Position numbers and translations under genes: made by a program
The notes under the pieces: generated by a model
Databases searched by the model: none
Told to the model about the DNA's origin: nothing
What the model saw: the letters and a program-made list of their open reading frames with translations, nothing else
Shown here: piece after piece, positions 17,815-26,587 of the stretch
Numbering within the stretch: position 1 is the stretch's first letter
How the letters are laid out: each line of letters opens with the position of its first letter
Source of the DNA: Janthinobacterium rivuli
Lineage (GTDB): Bacteria > Pseudomonadota > Gammaproteobacteria > Burkholderiales > Burkholderiaceae_D
DNA: 64,000 bases
Assembly (NCBI RefSeq): GCF_029690045.1
Contig: NZ_CP121464.1
Location: 5,642,001 to 5,706,000, forward strand
Reading direction: 5' to 3'

Positions 17815-18018
17815 TTACTGCGGCTGGACGGGAGCGTCGCCTTCGGCGGCCGGATCGGCGTCATCGGCGTCGTCCGCTTCCGGCTCATCGCCTTCGCTGC
17901 CATCGGCCGGCTTCGGATTGTTCTTCGCTTCCAGCTTGCGTCTGGCTTTTTCCTCGGCTTTCTTCTTCTTTTCCAGCTCTTTTTGCCGTTTTTCGTATTG
18001 GAAATTTGTCTTGGCCAT
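17815..18018 (-). CDS. small highly charged conserved protein, unknown function
   Basis: A 67-residue protein. The first half is a Lys/Glu-rich helix (NFQYEKRQKELEKKKKAEEKA) likely to form a coiled coil; the second half is an acidic, disordered tail (GDEPEADDADDADPAAEGD). It has no Cys and no membrane segment. From memory, proteins with this same KRQKELEKKKKAEEKARRK core are widespread in Burkholderiales and Oxalobacteraceae next to housekeeping genes, which supports a real gene. The upstream gap to xerD is AT-rich and probably holds its promoter. No function is known to me. Confidence 0.72.
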   Translation of the reverse strand: MAKTNFQYEKRQKELEKKKKAEEKARRKLEAKNNPKPADGSEGDEPEADDADDADPAAEGDAPVQPQ

Positions 18019-18098
18019 TTACTACCTCTTTAGTTTTTTATTGTTACAGATAAGCACATAGGACACATTATGACGCAGTTGGAGCAAATACAAAATTT

Positions 18099-19016
18099 TT
18101 AGCCGCGCGGATGATGCTGCGCATGCAGCAGTTTCAGCCGTTCGCGGGCCACGTGCGTGTAAATCTGCGTGGTGGAAATATCGGAGTGTCCCAGTAACAA
18201 TTGCACAACACGCAAGTCCGCGCCATGGTTGAGCAAATGCGTGGCGAACGCATGGCGCAGGGTGTGCGGCGACAGCGGCGCCGTGATGCCGGCGCTCAGC
18301 GCATGTTTCTTGATAATGACCCAGAACATTTGCCGGGTCATGGCGCCCCCGCGCCGCGTGACGAACAGCGCGTCGTCCATTTGCCCGTCGAGGATGATGC
18401 CGCGCGCCTCCTTCAGGTAGCGCTCTATCCACAGCCGCGCCTGCTCGCCGAACGGCACCAGCCGCGTCTTGCTGCCCTTGCCCGTGATGCGCAGCACGCC
18501 ATCGTTGAGGCTCAGCTCGACGGATTTCAAGTCCACCAGTTCCGACACGCGCAAGCCGCTCGCATACATGAGTTCCAGCATCGTGCGTTCGCGCAGGCCC
18601 AGCGGCGTGCTCACGTCAGGCGCCGCCAGCAAGGCTTCCACCTGCGCTTCGCTCAGGGTATGCACGAAGCGCGCGGGCTGCTTGGCCGAGACCATCTTCA
18701 GGCAAGGGTCGGCGGCGATATGCTTGTGCCGCAAGGCCAGCTGGTAAAACCGCTTGAGCACGGACAGGCGCCGGTTCGACGACGTGGCCTTGCTCTCGTC
18801 GTGGCGGGCGGCGAAATACGCTTCGATATCGGCCGGGGACACGTCGTACAAGCCCTCGCGCCCGGGCCGCGCCACTTCCAGCCAGCGCGCAAACAGCCGC
18901 ATGTCGCGCCGGTAGGCATCGAGCGAGTTTTTCGACAAGCCGTCTTCCAGCCACAGGCTGTCGCAGAATTCGTCGATCAGGGTGGCGTTGTCGGGCGCCA
19001 GCAGGCTGTTCATCAT
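18099..19016 (-). CDS. xerD: tyrosine recombinase XerD
   Basis: A 305-residue site-specific recombinase that works with XerC at dif to resolve chromosome dimers. The SAM-like N-terminal domain (IDEFCDSLWLEDGLSKNSLDAYRRD) and the catalytic domain are complete: Arg in YASGLRVSELV, Lys in ITGKGSKTRLVP, the HTLRHAFATH box, LGHSDISTTQIYTHV with the nucleophilic Tyr. Length matches E. coli XerD (298 aa). ATG 19016 overlaps the ogt stop by four bases (ATGA); a GTG at 19028 is less likely. It is cotranscribed with ogt upstream. Confidence 0.93.
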   Translation of the reverse strand: MMNSLLAPDNATLIDEFCDSLWLEDGLSKNSLDAYRRDMRLFARWLEVARPGREGLYDVSPADIEAYFAARHDESKATSSNRRLSVLKRFYQLALRHKHIAADPCLKMVSAKQPARFVHTLSEAQVEALLAAPDVSTPLGLRERTMLELMYASGLRVSELVDLKSVELSLNDGVLRITGKGSKTRLVPFGEQARLWIERYLKEARGIILDGQMDDALFVTRRGGAMTRQMFWVIIKKHALSAGITAPLSPHTLRHAFATHLLNHGADLRVVQLLLGHSDISTTQIYTHVARERLKLLHAQHHPRG

Positions 19017-19525
19017 CGTGTTGACCACCCCATGCCCGCCACGCCTTCATGCGCCAGCAGCCAGCGCTTGACGCCCAAATGAAATCCCGTCGCGTCGTCG
19101 TGGTGGGCAAAACCGCCCAGGCCGCCAGCAGCCGTCACGCGGTGGCAGGGTATGACCACGGGAAACCAGTTGGCGCCGCAAGCCTGGCCCACGGCGCGCG
19201 GGGCCGAGCCGATCAGGCGCGCCACGTCGCCATAGGTGCGCACCTGGCCGCGCGCAATGCCGCGAATCGCCGCCCACACCCGTTGCTGGTAGGCGCTGCC
19301 CGAAGCGGCCAGCGGCAGGTCGAAGACATAATCGGGATCGCGGAAATAGCGCGCCAGCTGCTGGCACGCCCGCTCGGAAACGGCATCCTGCGCGTCTTTT
19401 TCCGCGAAGTGCGGCGGCAGGTAGACCAGTTCGCATAACTGGCCATCCTGCGCGCGCACGCCCATGGCGCCGAACGGCGCGGCCACGATGGCGCTGAACA
19501 GTTCACTGCCCTGTTGTTTTTTCAT
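19013..19525 (-). CDS. ogt: methylated-DNA--[protein]-cysteine S-methyltransferase (Ogt/MGMT)
   Basis: A 170-residue suicide repair enzyme that removes alkyl groups from O6-alkylguanine and O4-alkylthymine in DNA. The active-site box is VVIPCHRVTAAGG with the acceptor Cys. The helix-turn-helix and Arg-finger text is VRTYGDVARLIGSAPRAVGQA, and the N-terminal domain (SAIVAAPFGAMGVRA) is short, as in Ogt rather than Ada. The start is placed at 19525 (MKKQQGS) from family length; an ATG at 19552 would add nine residues and neither has a convincing ribosome-binding site. It overlaps xerD by four bases. Confidence 0.9.
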   Translation of the reverse strand: MKKQQGSELFSAIVAAPFGAMGVRAQDGQLCELVYLPPHFAEKDAQDAVSERACQQLARYFRDPDYVFDLPLAASGSAYQQRVWAAIRGIARGQVRTYGDVARLIGSAPRAVGQACGANWFPVVIPCHRVTAAGGLGGFAHHDDATGFHLGVKRWLLAHEGVAGMGWSTR

Positions 19526-19950
19526 CTGCTGATCATTGTTCAAGTGTGGCATATATGCAACCTGCCGGCGCGGGAAACCGCACCACGGGAATTATGCACC
19601 GTCTTTGGGCGTGCCGGCGGACGTTTCCCGCGCACGAAAAAAAAGCGCACCAGTCGGTGCGCTTCAAATATTGCTTCACGTTCCCGGTCGTTTGGGTCCG
19701 CCGGTGCCGGCTTGTGGCCGCAGACAGCTATGACTCAACAACTTCTGTGAAACGTGTGTCTCCTCAATATATCCCCGGTATCAATACCGTTTTTATAGAC
19801 CACTCCCCCACTAACCTTGTTGCCAATTCTGTATTTCAGCCTTGCTACCGGGGCGCATATGCATATACGTGTTTCCCCTTAAGGCTGCCCATCATAGCGC
19901 ATTTATTCGGCCGGATCGACTTTTTTTGCACCATGACGGGGACAACTGTT
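19526..19950. other. AT-richer intergenic region between ogt and dctM
   Basis: A gap of about 425 bases with noticeably lower GC than its surroundings. It holds the strong minus-strand terminator at 19637-19662, a possible plus-strand terminator-like hairpin (CGGTA-TCAA-TACCG followed by five T, 19776-19794), and presumably the ogt-xerD promoter. No convincing protein is encoded. Confidence 0.5.
19637..19662 (-). terminator. Rho-independent terminator, minus strand
   Basis: On the minus strand GCGCACC-GACT-GGTGCGC is followed directly by eight T. This is a textbook intrinsic terminator. It lies about 290 bases beyond the dctM stop and upstream of ogt, so it most likely ends the dctPQM transcript. 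Confidence 0.8.
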
Positions 19951-21232
19951 TTAGTTGTAAATTAAATTTGGCAGCCACAGCGAGATTTGTGGTACGTAGG
20001 TAATCAGGCCCAGGAAGGCCAGCATCGTCAGCAGCCACGGCATCACGGCCACGGTCAGCTCCGAGATGCCCATCTTCGTGATGCCGGACGCCACGTACAG
20101 GTTCAGGCCCACGGGCGGATGGCACATGCCGACCTCCATATTGACCACGATCAGGATGCCGAAGTGCACAGGGTCGATACCCAGCTTCATGGCGACGGGG
20201 AACAAAATCGGCGCCATGATCAGCACGATGGACGACGGCTCCATGACGTTACCAGCCAACAACAGCAGCACGTTGACCACCAGCAAGAAACTGATCACGC
20301 CCAGGCCCTTGCCCGTAATCCACTCGGCCATCGCTTGCGGAATGTTTTCACTGGTCATCAGGAACGAGAACAGCACGGCATTGGTGATGATGTACAACAG
20401 CATCGCCGACATGGCGGCCGAATCGAGCAAGACCTTGCCCACTTGCTTGATCTTCAAGTCCTTGTAGACGAAGACGGCGATGATGAAGGCGTACACGGCA
20501 GCCATGGCGGCCGCTTCCGTCGGCGTGAAGGCACCCGAATAGATGCCGCCCATGACGATGACGATCAAGAGCAAGCCCCAGGCGCTCTTCTTGAACGTGA
20601 CGAAGCGCTCGCCCCAGCTGGCCTTTTTCATGCGCGGATAATTGTGCTTGCGCGCCAAAAACCACGTGGTCAGGCCCAGCAGCATGGCCAGCATCATGCC
20701 GGGAATCACGCCCGCCATGAACAGTTTACCAACGGACGTGTTCGTGCTGACGGAATACATCACCATCACGATCGATGGCGGTATCAGAATGCCCAGCGCG
20801 CCCGAGGTGGTGATGACGCCGGCGCCGAAACCGCGCGGATAGCCCTGCTTGACCATGGCCGGCAGGATGATGGAACCGATCGCCACCACGGTGGCGGGGC
20901 TGGAACCGGAGACGGCCGCAAACAGCGCGCACGCCATCACGCCGGCCAGCGCCAGGCCGCCATGCCAGTGCCCCACCATGGAGCTGGCGAAGTTGATCAT
21001 GCGCCGCGCCACCCCGCCATGCGTGAGGAAGTTGCCCGCCAAAATGAAGAACGGGATGGCCATGATCTCGAATTTCTCGATGCCCGTGAAAATCTTCAGG
21101 GCCACCGATTCGATGGGCACGCTGGTCATGGGTAAACAGGAACGTCAGTACCGTCAGGCCCAGCGAAATGGAGATCGGCATGCCGGTCAGCATCAACGCC
21201 AGCAGCAATGCAAAAATGATCAGCGCGTTCAT
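19951..21232 (-). CDS. dctM: TRAP transporter large permease DctM, with apparent frameshift near its N-terminus
   Basis: The large membrane subunit of a TRAP C4-dicarboxylate transporter. The first 34 residues read from ATG 21232 (MNALIIFALLLALMLTGMPI) up to LFT, then the frame is lost. The rest reads from ATG 21129 in another frame (MTSVPIESVALKIFTGIEKF) to the stop at 19951, 392 residues. Removing one C from the CCC at 21130-21132 (GGG on the plus strand) rejoins LFT with MTSVPIES exactly as in homologues. So one extra base is present: a real inactivating mutation, or a sequencing or assembly error. The ATGA overlap with dctQ at 21229-21232 supports 21232 as the original start. Confidence 0.85.
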
Positions 21233-21801
21233 GCCTTGGCTCCTTTTTCTTCAGCCGTCAGTTCGTCTTCCAGGCCCTCGACGTGCGAATGGTCGTGTTT
21301 CGGCAAGGCGCCCGTCTTGATGAAATGCACCATCACTTGCAGGAAGCGGAAGCACATCAGGTAGGAACCGAGCGGCACGGCCAGGTAGACCAGCCACATC
21401 GGCACTTCCATGTCGGCCGAAGTCTGGTCCGTGTGGCCGATCGACCACACGAAGCTGGCGCCCAAAGTACCGACGATGCCCGTAAACAGGGCGCCGGCAC
21501 CGAGGCCGAAGACGATGAAACGGTCGCGCCAGCGCGGGTTCATGCGGTTGATCAAGACATCGACGCCCACGTGGATGCCCGTGCGCACGCCGTACGCGGC
21601 GCCGAACTTGGCCATCCAGACGAACATGTAGATGCACAGTTCCTGGGCCCAGCTGGTATTGATTTGAATCAGGAAGTCTTGCAGGCCGGGGATAGGCAAG
21701 CCTGCCAGGTAGCGGTGCACGACCGCGACGAAGATGATGAAGGTGGCCGCGCCCATCAGGGTCGCGATCAGCCACTCTTCCAGGTGATCCAGAAATTTCA
21801 T
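21229..21801 (-). CDS. dctQ: TRAP transporter small permease DctQ
   Basis: A 190-residue inner-membrane protein with four predicted helices (IATLMGAATFIIFVAVV; LCIYMFVWMAKFGAAYGV; RFIVFGLGAGALFTGIVGTL; LVYLAVPLGSYLMCF). It is the small subunit that pairs with DctM to take dicarboxylates from the DctP binding protein. It carries an acidic, His-containing C-terminal tail (KHDHSHVEGLEDELTAEEKG). Translation is coupled to dctM through a four-base ATGA overlap. It lies 116 bases downstream of dctP. Confidence 0.9.
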   Translation of the reverse strand: MKFLDHLEEWLIATLMGAATFIIFVAVVHRYLAGLPIPGLQDFLIQINTSWAQELCIYMFVWMAKFGAAYGVRTGIHVGVDVLINRMNPRWRDRFIVFGLGAGALFTGIVGTLGASFVWSIGHTDQTSADMEVPMWLVYLAVPLGSYLMCFRFLQVMVHFIKTGALPKHDHSHVEGLEDELTAEEKGAKA

Positions 21802-21917
21802 GGTGGACTTTCAAAGAATGCGGGTACGCTGGCACCCGCGCAGGACGCGCAGGTGCCGTTGCTGCAGAAAGACAGGGAGGTCCCTGACAGCCGCGCCGGG
21901 TGGCGCGGCCAGCGCGA

Positions 21918-22916
21918 TTACTTCGCGCTTTCCTTGTTGATGGCCGAGATCAGGTCCTTGCCGATGCGCCCTTCCATGGCCTTCTGCACGGGCGCCAGCG
22001 CCTTGCGCCATTCGGCCTGTTCCTGCACCGTCAGGGTATAGATCTGCGTCTTGCCCGCTTTCTTGATGGCGTCGAGGGCCTGGTCGTTATCGCGCTGGGC
22101 GATGGCTTTTTCAAACGTCGTCGCCTCGCGCATGGCTTTTTCCAGCTGGCCGCGTATATCGGGCGGCAAGCCGTCCCAGAACTTCTTGTTGACGATGACG
22201 GCATAGCCCAGGTAGCCGTGGTTCGACACGGTCACGTGTTTTTGCACTTCATGCATCTTTTGCGTGTACATATTCGATGGCGGATTTTCCGTGCCGTCGA
22301 CCACGCCCGTCTGCAGCGCCTGATACACTTCCGAGAAGGCCAGCACCTGCGGATTGGCGCCCAGCGCGCGCATTTGCGCGTCGAGTACCTTCGACGACTG
22401 GATGCGCATTTTCAGGCCCTTGAAGTCGGCCGGGCTGTGCAGCGGCTTGTTGGCCGACATCACCTTGAAGCCATTGTCCCAGTAAGCCAGGCCCGTGATA
22501 CCCTTGGGTTCCAGTTTTTTCAGCAGGCTCTTGCCGATTTCGCCTTCGGTGACGTTGTACAGCGCCGTCTTGGTGGGGAAGATGTAGGGCAGGTCGAAGG
22601 CTTCGAATTCCTTCACGCCCAGCGGGCCGAACTTGGCCAGCGACGGTGCCAGCATCTGCACGGCACCCAGCTGCAGGGCTTCGAGTTCTTCCTTGTCCTT
22701 GTACAGCTGGCTGTTCGGGTACAGTTCGACCTTGACCTTGCCATTCGTGGCTTTTTCGGCCAGCTGCTTGAAACGTTCGGCGGCCTGGCCTTTCGGCGTG
22801 TCCGTCGCCACGACGTGGCTGAACTTGATAACGATGGGGGCTTGCGCGTAAGCGTGCACGCCGGCGGTGGCGCCTATGGCCGCGCACAGCGCGACGAACA
22901 TGGTTTTCATCTGCAT
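21918..22916 (-). CDS. dctP: TRAP transporter periplasmic solute-binding protein DctP
   Basis: A 332-residue periplasmic receptor for C4-dicarboxylates such as malate, succinate or fumarate. A signal peptide (MKTMFVALCAAIGATAGVHAYA) precedes the mature protein. The family region SEVYQALQTGVVDGTENPP is present, as is FSHVVATDTPKGQAAERF at the mature N-terminus. It is the first gene of dctPQM and is divergent from dctS, with a perfect 24-bp palindrome between them. ATG 22916 follows AGGAGACAA. Substrate is inferred from the DctSR neighbours and overall DctP similarity. Confidence 0.92.
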   Translation of the reverse strand: MQMKTMFVALCAAIGATAGVHAYAQAPIVIKFSHVVATDTPKGQAAERFKQLAEKATNGKVKVELYPNSQLYKDKEELEALQLGAVQMLAPSLAKFGPLGVKEFEAFDLPYIFPTKTALYNVTEGEIGKSLLKKLEPKGITGLAYWDNGFKVMSANKPLHSPADFKGLKMRIQSSKVLDAQMRALGANPQVLAFSEVYQALQTGVVDGTENPPSNMYTQKMHEVQKHVTVSNHGYLGYAVIVNKKFWDGLPPDIRGQLEKAMREATTFEKAIAQRDNDQALDAIKKAGKTQIYTLTVQEQAEWRKALAPVQKAMEGRIGKDLISAINKESAK

Positions 22917-22990
22917 TATTGTCTCCTGAGTGGTTTTTGAAAAACTTTATTATTTGTCTACTTGGATATTGTGCCAAAGAAACTGCCGCC

Positions 22991-23014
22991 GCTATTGTGG
23001 TTAACCACAATAGC
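22991..23014. promoter_or_regulatory. perfect 24-bp palindrome, probable DctR operator
   Basis: The half-site GCTATTGTGGTT is followed directly by its reverse complement (dyad axis between 23002 and 23003). It sits in the 129-base gap between divergent dctP and dctS. A FixJ/LuxR-type dimer such as DctR would fit. The position suggests it controls dctPQM and perhaps dctSR. The pairing is inferred, the palindrome is seen. Confidence 0.7.
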
Positions 23015-23045
23015 CGGCTCCCAATAAGCCGCTACCCTGCCAGCC

Positions 23046-25064
23046 ATGCCGACTCCCCCCACCCTTGCACGCCGCTTCAAGCTATCGAGCCCGATGCGCT
23101 GGCTGCTGCCCGTCATCCTGCTGCTGCTGTTCCTGTCCATCCTGTTCTGGCTGCCCTGGCAGGCGCGTCAGATGGAAAGCAACGAGCGCCAGGAGCAGCT
23201 GATCGCCGATACGCTGTGGGTGGAGCAGACCATCCGCTTCCAGTTGGCGCGCAACGAGGAAAGCCTGTTCAACCTGGGCGTGGACATCGCCAGCAGCTCC
23301 CTGTCGGCGGAAAAAGTGCACGAACGGCTGCAGCAGATGTTGCGCAATGGCCGTGAATTGCAGCGCGTGCTGTGGCTCGACACCAGCGGCAAGGTGCTGG
23401 CCACCAGCGACAACAGCCTGCCGCATGCCCTGTCGTTTTCGCCCGCCTCGCTGACGGCGGCCGACAATGCACGCCGTTTGCACCGGGGCCAGTACGCCCA
23501 GCCTTCGCAGCAGAGCGGCTTTCCCGACGCGCCGCCGGGCGCCATGCTGATGGATTACCACCAGCCCCTGTTCGACGGCCAGCGCTACGTGGGCAGCCTG
23601 GTGGCCACCTACCAGATCAGCAGCCTGCTCGATGAAATGGTGCCGTGGTGGTTTGCGCAGGATAACCAGATTTCGCTGATCGACCGCGACGACAAGGTGC
23701 TGGCGCGGCGCGCCGCCGCCGGTCCCGGCCACGGCGTGTACACGCACAAGCGTGCGCTCGACGTGCCCGGCGCCACCATCACCCTGTTTACCGACAGCGT
23801 GAAAAGCCAGCCCAAGCTGCTGCCCAATTTGCTGGTCGGCTCCGTCATCGCCCTGTCGCTGGGGCTGCTGTGGAGCTTGCTGGCCCTGTGGCGCCACATT
23901 TCGCGCCGCCTGGTGGCCGAAGGCGCGCTGCGCCAGCAGATGCTGTTTCGCACGGCGATGGAAAACTCGCTGGTGACGGGCATGCGCGCGCGCGACCTGG
24001 AAGGCAGAGTCACCTACGTCAATCCCGCGTTTTGCCAGATCGTCGGCTATCCGCCCGAGGAAATCCTGGGCCGTTTGCCGCCCATGCCTTACTGGGTGCC
24101 CGAGGCGCTGGAGGAATACCAGCAGCGCTTCGTCAAGGCCCTGGCCGGCAATCCCACGCCGCAGTTCGAAACCTATTTCCAGCGTCCCGACGGCACGCGC
24201 GTGGCCGTGCTGATCTTCGAGGCGCCCTTGGTGGACAAGAATGGCCAGCAAACGGGCTGGATGGGTTCCGTGCTCGATATCTCGGACCGCAAGCGGGTCG
24301 AGGAGCTGAATCGCCAGCAGCAGGAAAAACTGCAAACGAGTTCGCGCCTGGCCACCATGGGCGAGCTGGCGTCGATGCTGGCGCACGAACTGAATCAGCC
24401 GCTGGCGGCCATTTCCAGCTACACGACGGGCGCCTTGAATTTGATCCGCCGCGCCATCGAGCATGACGCTCCCGTCGATCCGGGCACCTTGAAACCGGCG
24501 CTGGAACAGGCCAGCGCGCAGGCGCAGCGGGCCGGCCAGATCATCCGCAGCGTGCACGATTTCGTGCGCAAGAGCGAGCCGCAGCGCCAGGATATCGCCA
24601 TCCGCACCCTGATCGACGGCATCCGCGCACTGATCGACCTGCAGGCGCGCAAATACTATGTCACCATCCAGGAAGAGCTGCCGCCGGACCTGCCGCTGCT
24701 GCGCGCCGACCCCGTGATGATCGAGCAAGTGCTGCTGAACCTGACGCGCAACGCCATCGAGGCCATGCAGGACGCGGCGCCGGGACGGCGTATCATGCGC
24801 CTGCGGGCCAGCCACGACGCGCAGCAGGACATGGTGACGGTCGACGTGATCGACCATGGACATGGCATTCCCCAGGACGTGGCCGAGCGGCTGTTTTCGC
24901 CGTTTTTCTCGACCAAGTCCGAAGGCATGGGCATGGGCCTGAACATCTGCCGCACCGCCATCGAATTTCACGGCGGCGCGCTGACCTTCGGCGCCAACCC
25001 CGCTGGCGGTACCATCTTTACATTCAGTGTGCCGGCCGCGCCGCGCGCGCCGCACTCGCACTAA
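23046..25064 (+). CDS. dctS: C4-dicarboxylate sensor histidine kinase DctS
   Basis: A 672-residue membrane kinase, the same length as I recall for Rhodobacter capsulatus DctS. TM1 (WLLPVILLLLFLSILFWLPW) and TM2 (about 260-280) flank a periplasmic sensor of about 220 residues. A PAS domain (about 305-425, with LEGRVTYVNPAFCQIVGY) is followed by HisKA (MLAHELNQPLAAISSY, phospho-His near 447) and HATPase_c (NLTRNAIEAMQD, DHGHGIP, GMGMGLNICRTAIE). It senses external dicarboxylate and phosphorylates DctR, encoded 39 bases downstream. All catalytic boxes are intact. Confidence 0.9.
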   Translation: MPTPPTLARRFKLSSPMRWLLPVILLLLFLSILFWLPWQARQMESNERQEQLIADTLWVEQTIRFQLARNEESLFNLGVDIASSSLSAEKVHERLQQMLRNGRELQRVLWLDTSGKVLATSDNSLPHALSFSPASLTAADNARRLHRGQYAQPSQQSGFPDAPPGAMLMDYHQPLFDGQRYVGSLVATYQISSLLDEMVPWWFAQDNQISLIDRDDKVLARRAAAGPGHGVYTHKRALDVPGATITLFTDSVKSQPKLLPNLLVGSVIALSLGLLWSLLALWRHISRRLVAEGALRQQMLFRTAMENSLVTGMRARDLEGRVTYVNPAFCQIVGYPPEEILGRLPPMPYWVPEALEEYQQRFVKALAGNPTPQFETYFQRPDGTRVAVLIFEAPLVDKNGQQTGWMGSVLDISDRKRVEELNRQQQEKLQTSSRLATMGELASMLAHELNQPLAAISSYTTGALNLIRRAIEHDAPVDPGTLKPALEQASAQAQRAGQIIRSVHDFVRKSEPQRQDIAIRTLIDGIRALIDLQARKYYVTIQEELPPDLPLLRADPVMIEQVLLNLTRNAIEAMQDAAPGRRIMRLRASHDAQQDMVTVDVIDHGHGIPQDVAERLFSPFFSTKSEGMGMGLNICRTAIEFHGGALTFGANPAGGTIFTFSVPAAPRAPHSH

Positions 25065-25103
25065 CCAGTAACTAATAACGCATAACGACAAGCCGGAGAC
25101 CCC

Positions 25104-25688
25104 ATGCTACACATTATCGACGACGAAGAAGTCGTACGCGACTCCCTGTCCTGGCTGGCCGCCTCGCGCAGCATCGAATCGCGCAACTACGCCAGCGCCC
25201 AGCAATTTCTCGATAGCCTCGATGGCAGCTTCGATGCCGCCGGCGACTGCGTGCTGCTCGACGTGCGCATGCCCGACATGAACGGCATCGCCCTGTTTGA
25301 CCAGCTGGTCAAGCGCGACCTGACGGCGCGCCTGCCCGTGATCTTCCTCACCGGCCACGGCGACGTGCCGATGGCCGTCGACAGCCTGAAACGGGGCGCC
25401 TTCGATTTCTTTGAAAAGCCGTTCAACGACAACGACCTGATGGACCGCGTGCAGCAAGGCCTGGCCAACTCGCGCCAGGCGGGCGAACTGGCCGCCGTGC
25501 ACGCGCGCCTGGCCACCCTGTCGACGCGCGAACGCGAAGTGCTGGACCTGATTTTGGCGGGCAAGATGAACAAGGTGGTGGCCGACAAGCTGGGCATCAG
25601 CATGCGCACCGTGGAAGTCCACCGCGCGCATATCTTCGACAAGATGCAGGTCAAGACGGCGGTGGAGCTGGCGGGGTTGTTGAAGTAA
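25104..25688 (+). CDS. dctR: C4-dicarboxylate response regulator DctR (FixJ/NarL type)
   Basis: A 194-residue regulator. The receiver domain has IIDDEE at residues 4-9, phospho-Asp53 in LLDVRMPDMNG, LTGHGD and the FEKPF lysine. The C-terminal LuxR-type helix-turn-helix (STREREVLDLILAGKMNKVVADKLGISMRTVEVHRAHIF) makes it a FixJ-like dimeric activator, unlike the NtrC-like DctD of rhizobia. Its gene follows dctS and is divergent from dctPQM, the R. capsulatus arrangement. It likely binds the palindrome at 22991-23014 and activates dicarboxylate uptake. Confidence 0.9.
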   Translation: MLHIIDDEEVVRDSLSWLAASRSIESRNYASAQQFLDSLDGSFDAAGDCVLLDVRMPDMNGIALFDQLVKRDLTARLPVIFLTGHGDVPMAVDSLKRGAFDFFEKPFNDNDLMDRVQQGLANSRQAGELAAVHARLATLSTREREVLDLILAGKMNKVVADKLGISMRTVEVHRAHIFDKMQVKTAVELAGLLK

Positions 25689-25693
25689 ATGCA

Positions 25694-25727
25694 GTAGGTC
25701 GGCTTAGCGCAACGCGCGTAAGCCGAC
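25694..25727. repeat. interspersed palindrome (GTAGGTCGG family)
   Basis: GTAGGTCGGCTTAGCGC, then AACGCGCGTAAGCCGAC. It is a variant of the element present as an inverted pair at 36665-36744. GTCGGCTTA and TAAGCCGAC can pair into a hairpin. It falls between convergent dctR and the siderophore-interacting protein gene, a typical place for REP-like elements. Confidence 0.65.
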
Positions 25728-25737
25728 ACCACCACCA

Positions 25738-26565
25738 TCACTCATCGTGATGCTCATGATGCTCGGCCGCCCCATGCTTCCAGTAGCTGGCCACATGCAG
25801 ATGCTGCTTCGGCACCCCGGCGTCAATAAAGTGCCCACGCAAGCCCTGCACCTGCGCGTGCTCGCACGCCACCCATACATAGCCGTCGCCATCCTGCGGC
25901 AAGGCCACTTGCGCCAGCGCTTCCAGCAGCAGCGATCCCTTGCGGCCATTGCGCGCCACCCAGCGCACGTCCAGCTGCGCCGCACACTCGAGCGCAATAT
26001 GTTCGCCATCTTCGACGACCTCGATCACGGCCATCGCGCGCGCCGTGGCCGGCAACTGCTCCAGGCGGCGGGCGATGGCCGGCAAGGCCGTCTGGTCACC
26101 CACCAGCACATACCAGTCGAAATCGAGCGGCACCAGCATCGAGCCGCGCGGGCCGCCCACGCCCAGGGTCTGGCCGGGCGCGGCTTGCGCCGCCCAGCTG
26201 GCCGCGGGGCCGTCGCCGTGCAGCACGAAGTCGATTTCCAGCTCGCGCCGTTCGGCGTCGTAGCGGCGCGGCGTGTAATTGCGGGCAATCGGGCGCGCGC
26301 CTTCCGTATACTGGATGGGATTCGGGCCATTGCCCAGCACGGGAAACACGGGAGTAGCCTGCCCCGGGGCGGGGAAGAACAGTTTCACGTGGTCGTCATG
26401 CGCCGGCGAGGCAAAGCCGTCCAGGTCGTCGCCCGCCAGGGTGATGCGGCGCATGTGCGGCGTGATCTGCTCGGTGCGCACGACGGTGAGCACGCGCAGT
26501 TTCAAGTCATGCCGCACGCGCTCGATGGCATGCGGACGTGGTGTTGCTGGTGATGCAGTAGTCAT
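25738..26565 (-). CDS. yqjH: siderophore-interacting protein / NADPH-dependent ferric reductase (YqjH/ViuB-like)
   Basis: A 275-residue flavoprotein that reduces Fe3+-siderophore complexes in the cytoplasm to release iron. The FAD domain (about 20-155) has MRRITLAGDDLDGF and the flavin-binding RNYTPRRYD, and HGDGPAASWA typical of the SIP family. The C-terminal SIP domain starts with DWYVLVGDQTALPAIARRLEQLP. It ends in a His-rich tail (KHGAAEHHEHHDE). It lies 22 bases after a YqjI-like PadR regulator gene in the same orientation. In E. coli YqjI represses yqjH, so the pair is functionally linked. Confidence 0.88.
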   Translation of the reverse strand: MTTASPATPRPHAIERVRHDLKLRVLTVVRTEQITPHMRRITLAGDDLDGFASPAHDDHVKLFFPAPGQATPVFPVLGNGPNPIQYTEGARPIARNYTPRRYDAERRELEIDFVLHGDGPAASWAAQAAPGQTLGVGGPRGSMLVPLDFDWYVLVGDQTALPAIARRLEQLPATARAMAVIEVVEDGEHIALECAAQLDVRWVARNGRKGSLLLEALAQVALPQDGDGYVWVACEHAQVQGLRGHFIDAGVPKQHLHVASYWKHGAAEHHEHHDE

Positions 26566-26587
26566 GGCTTATCCTTGTAAAGTGGGC

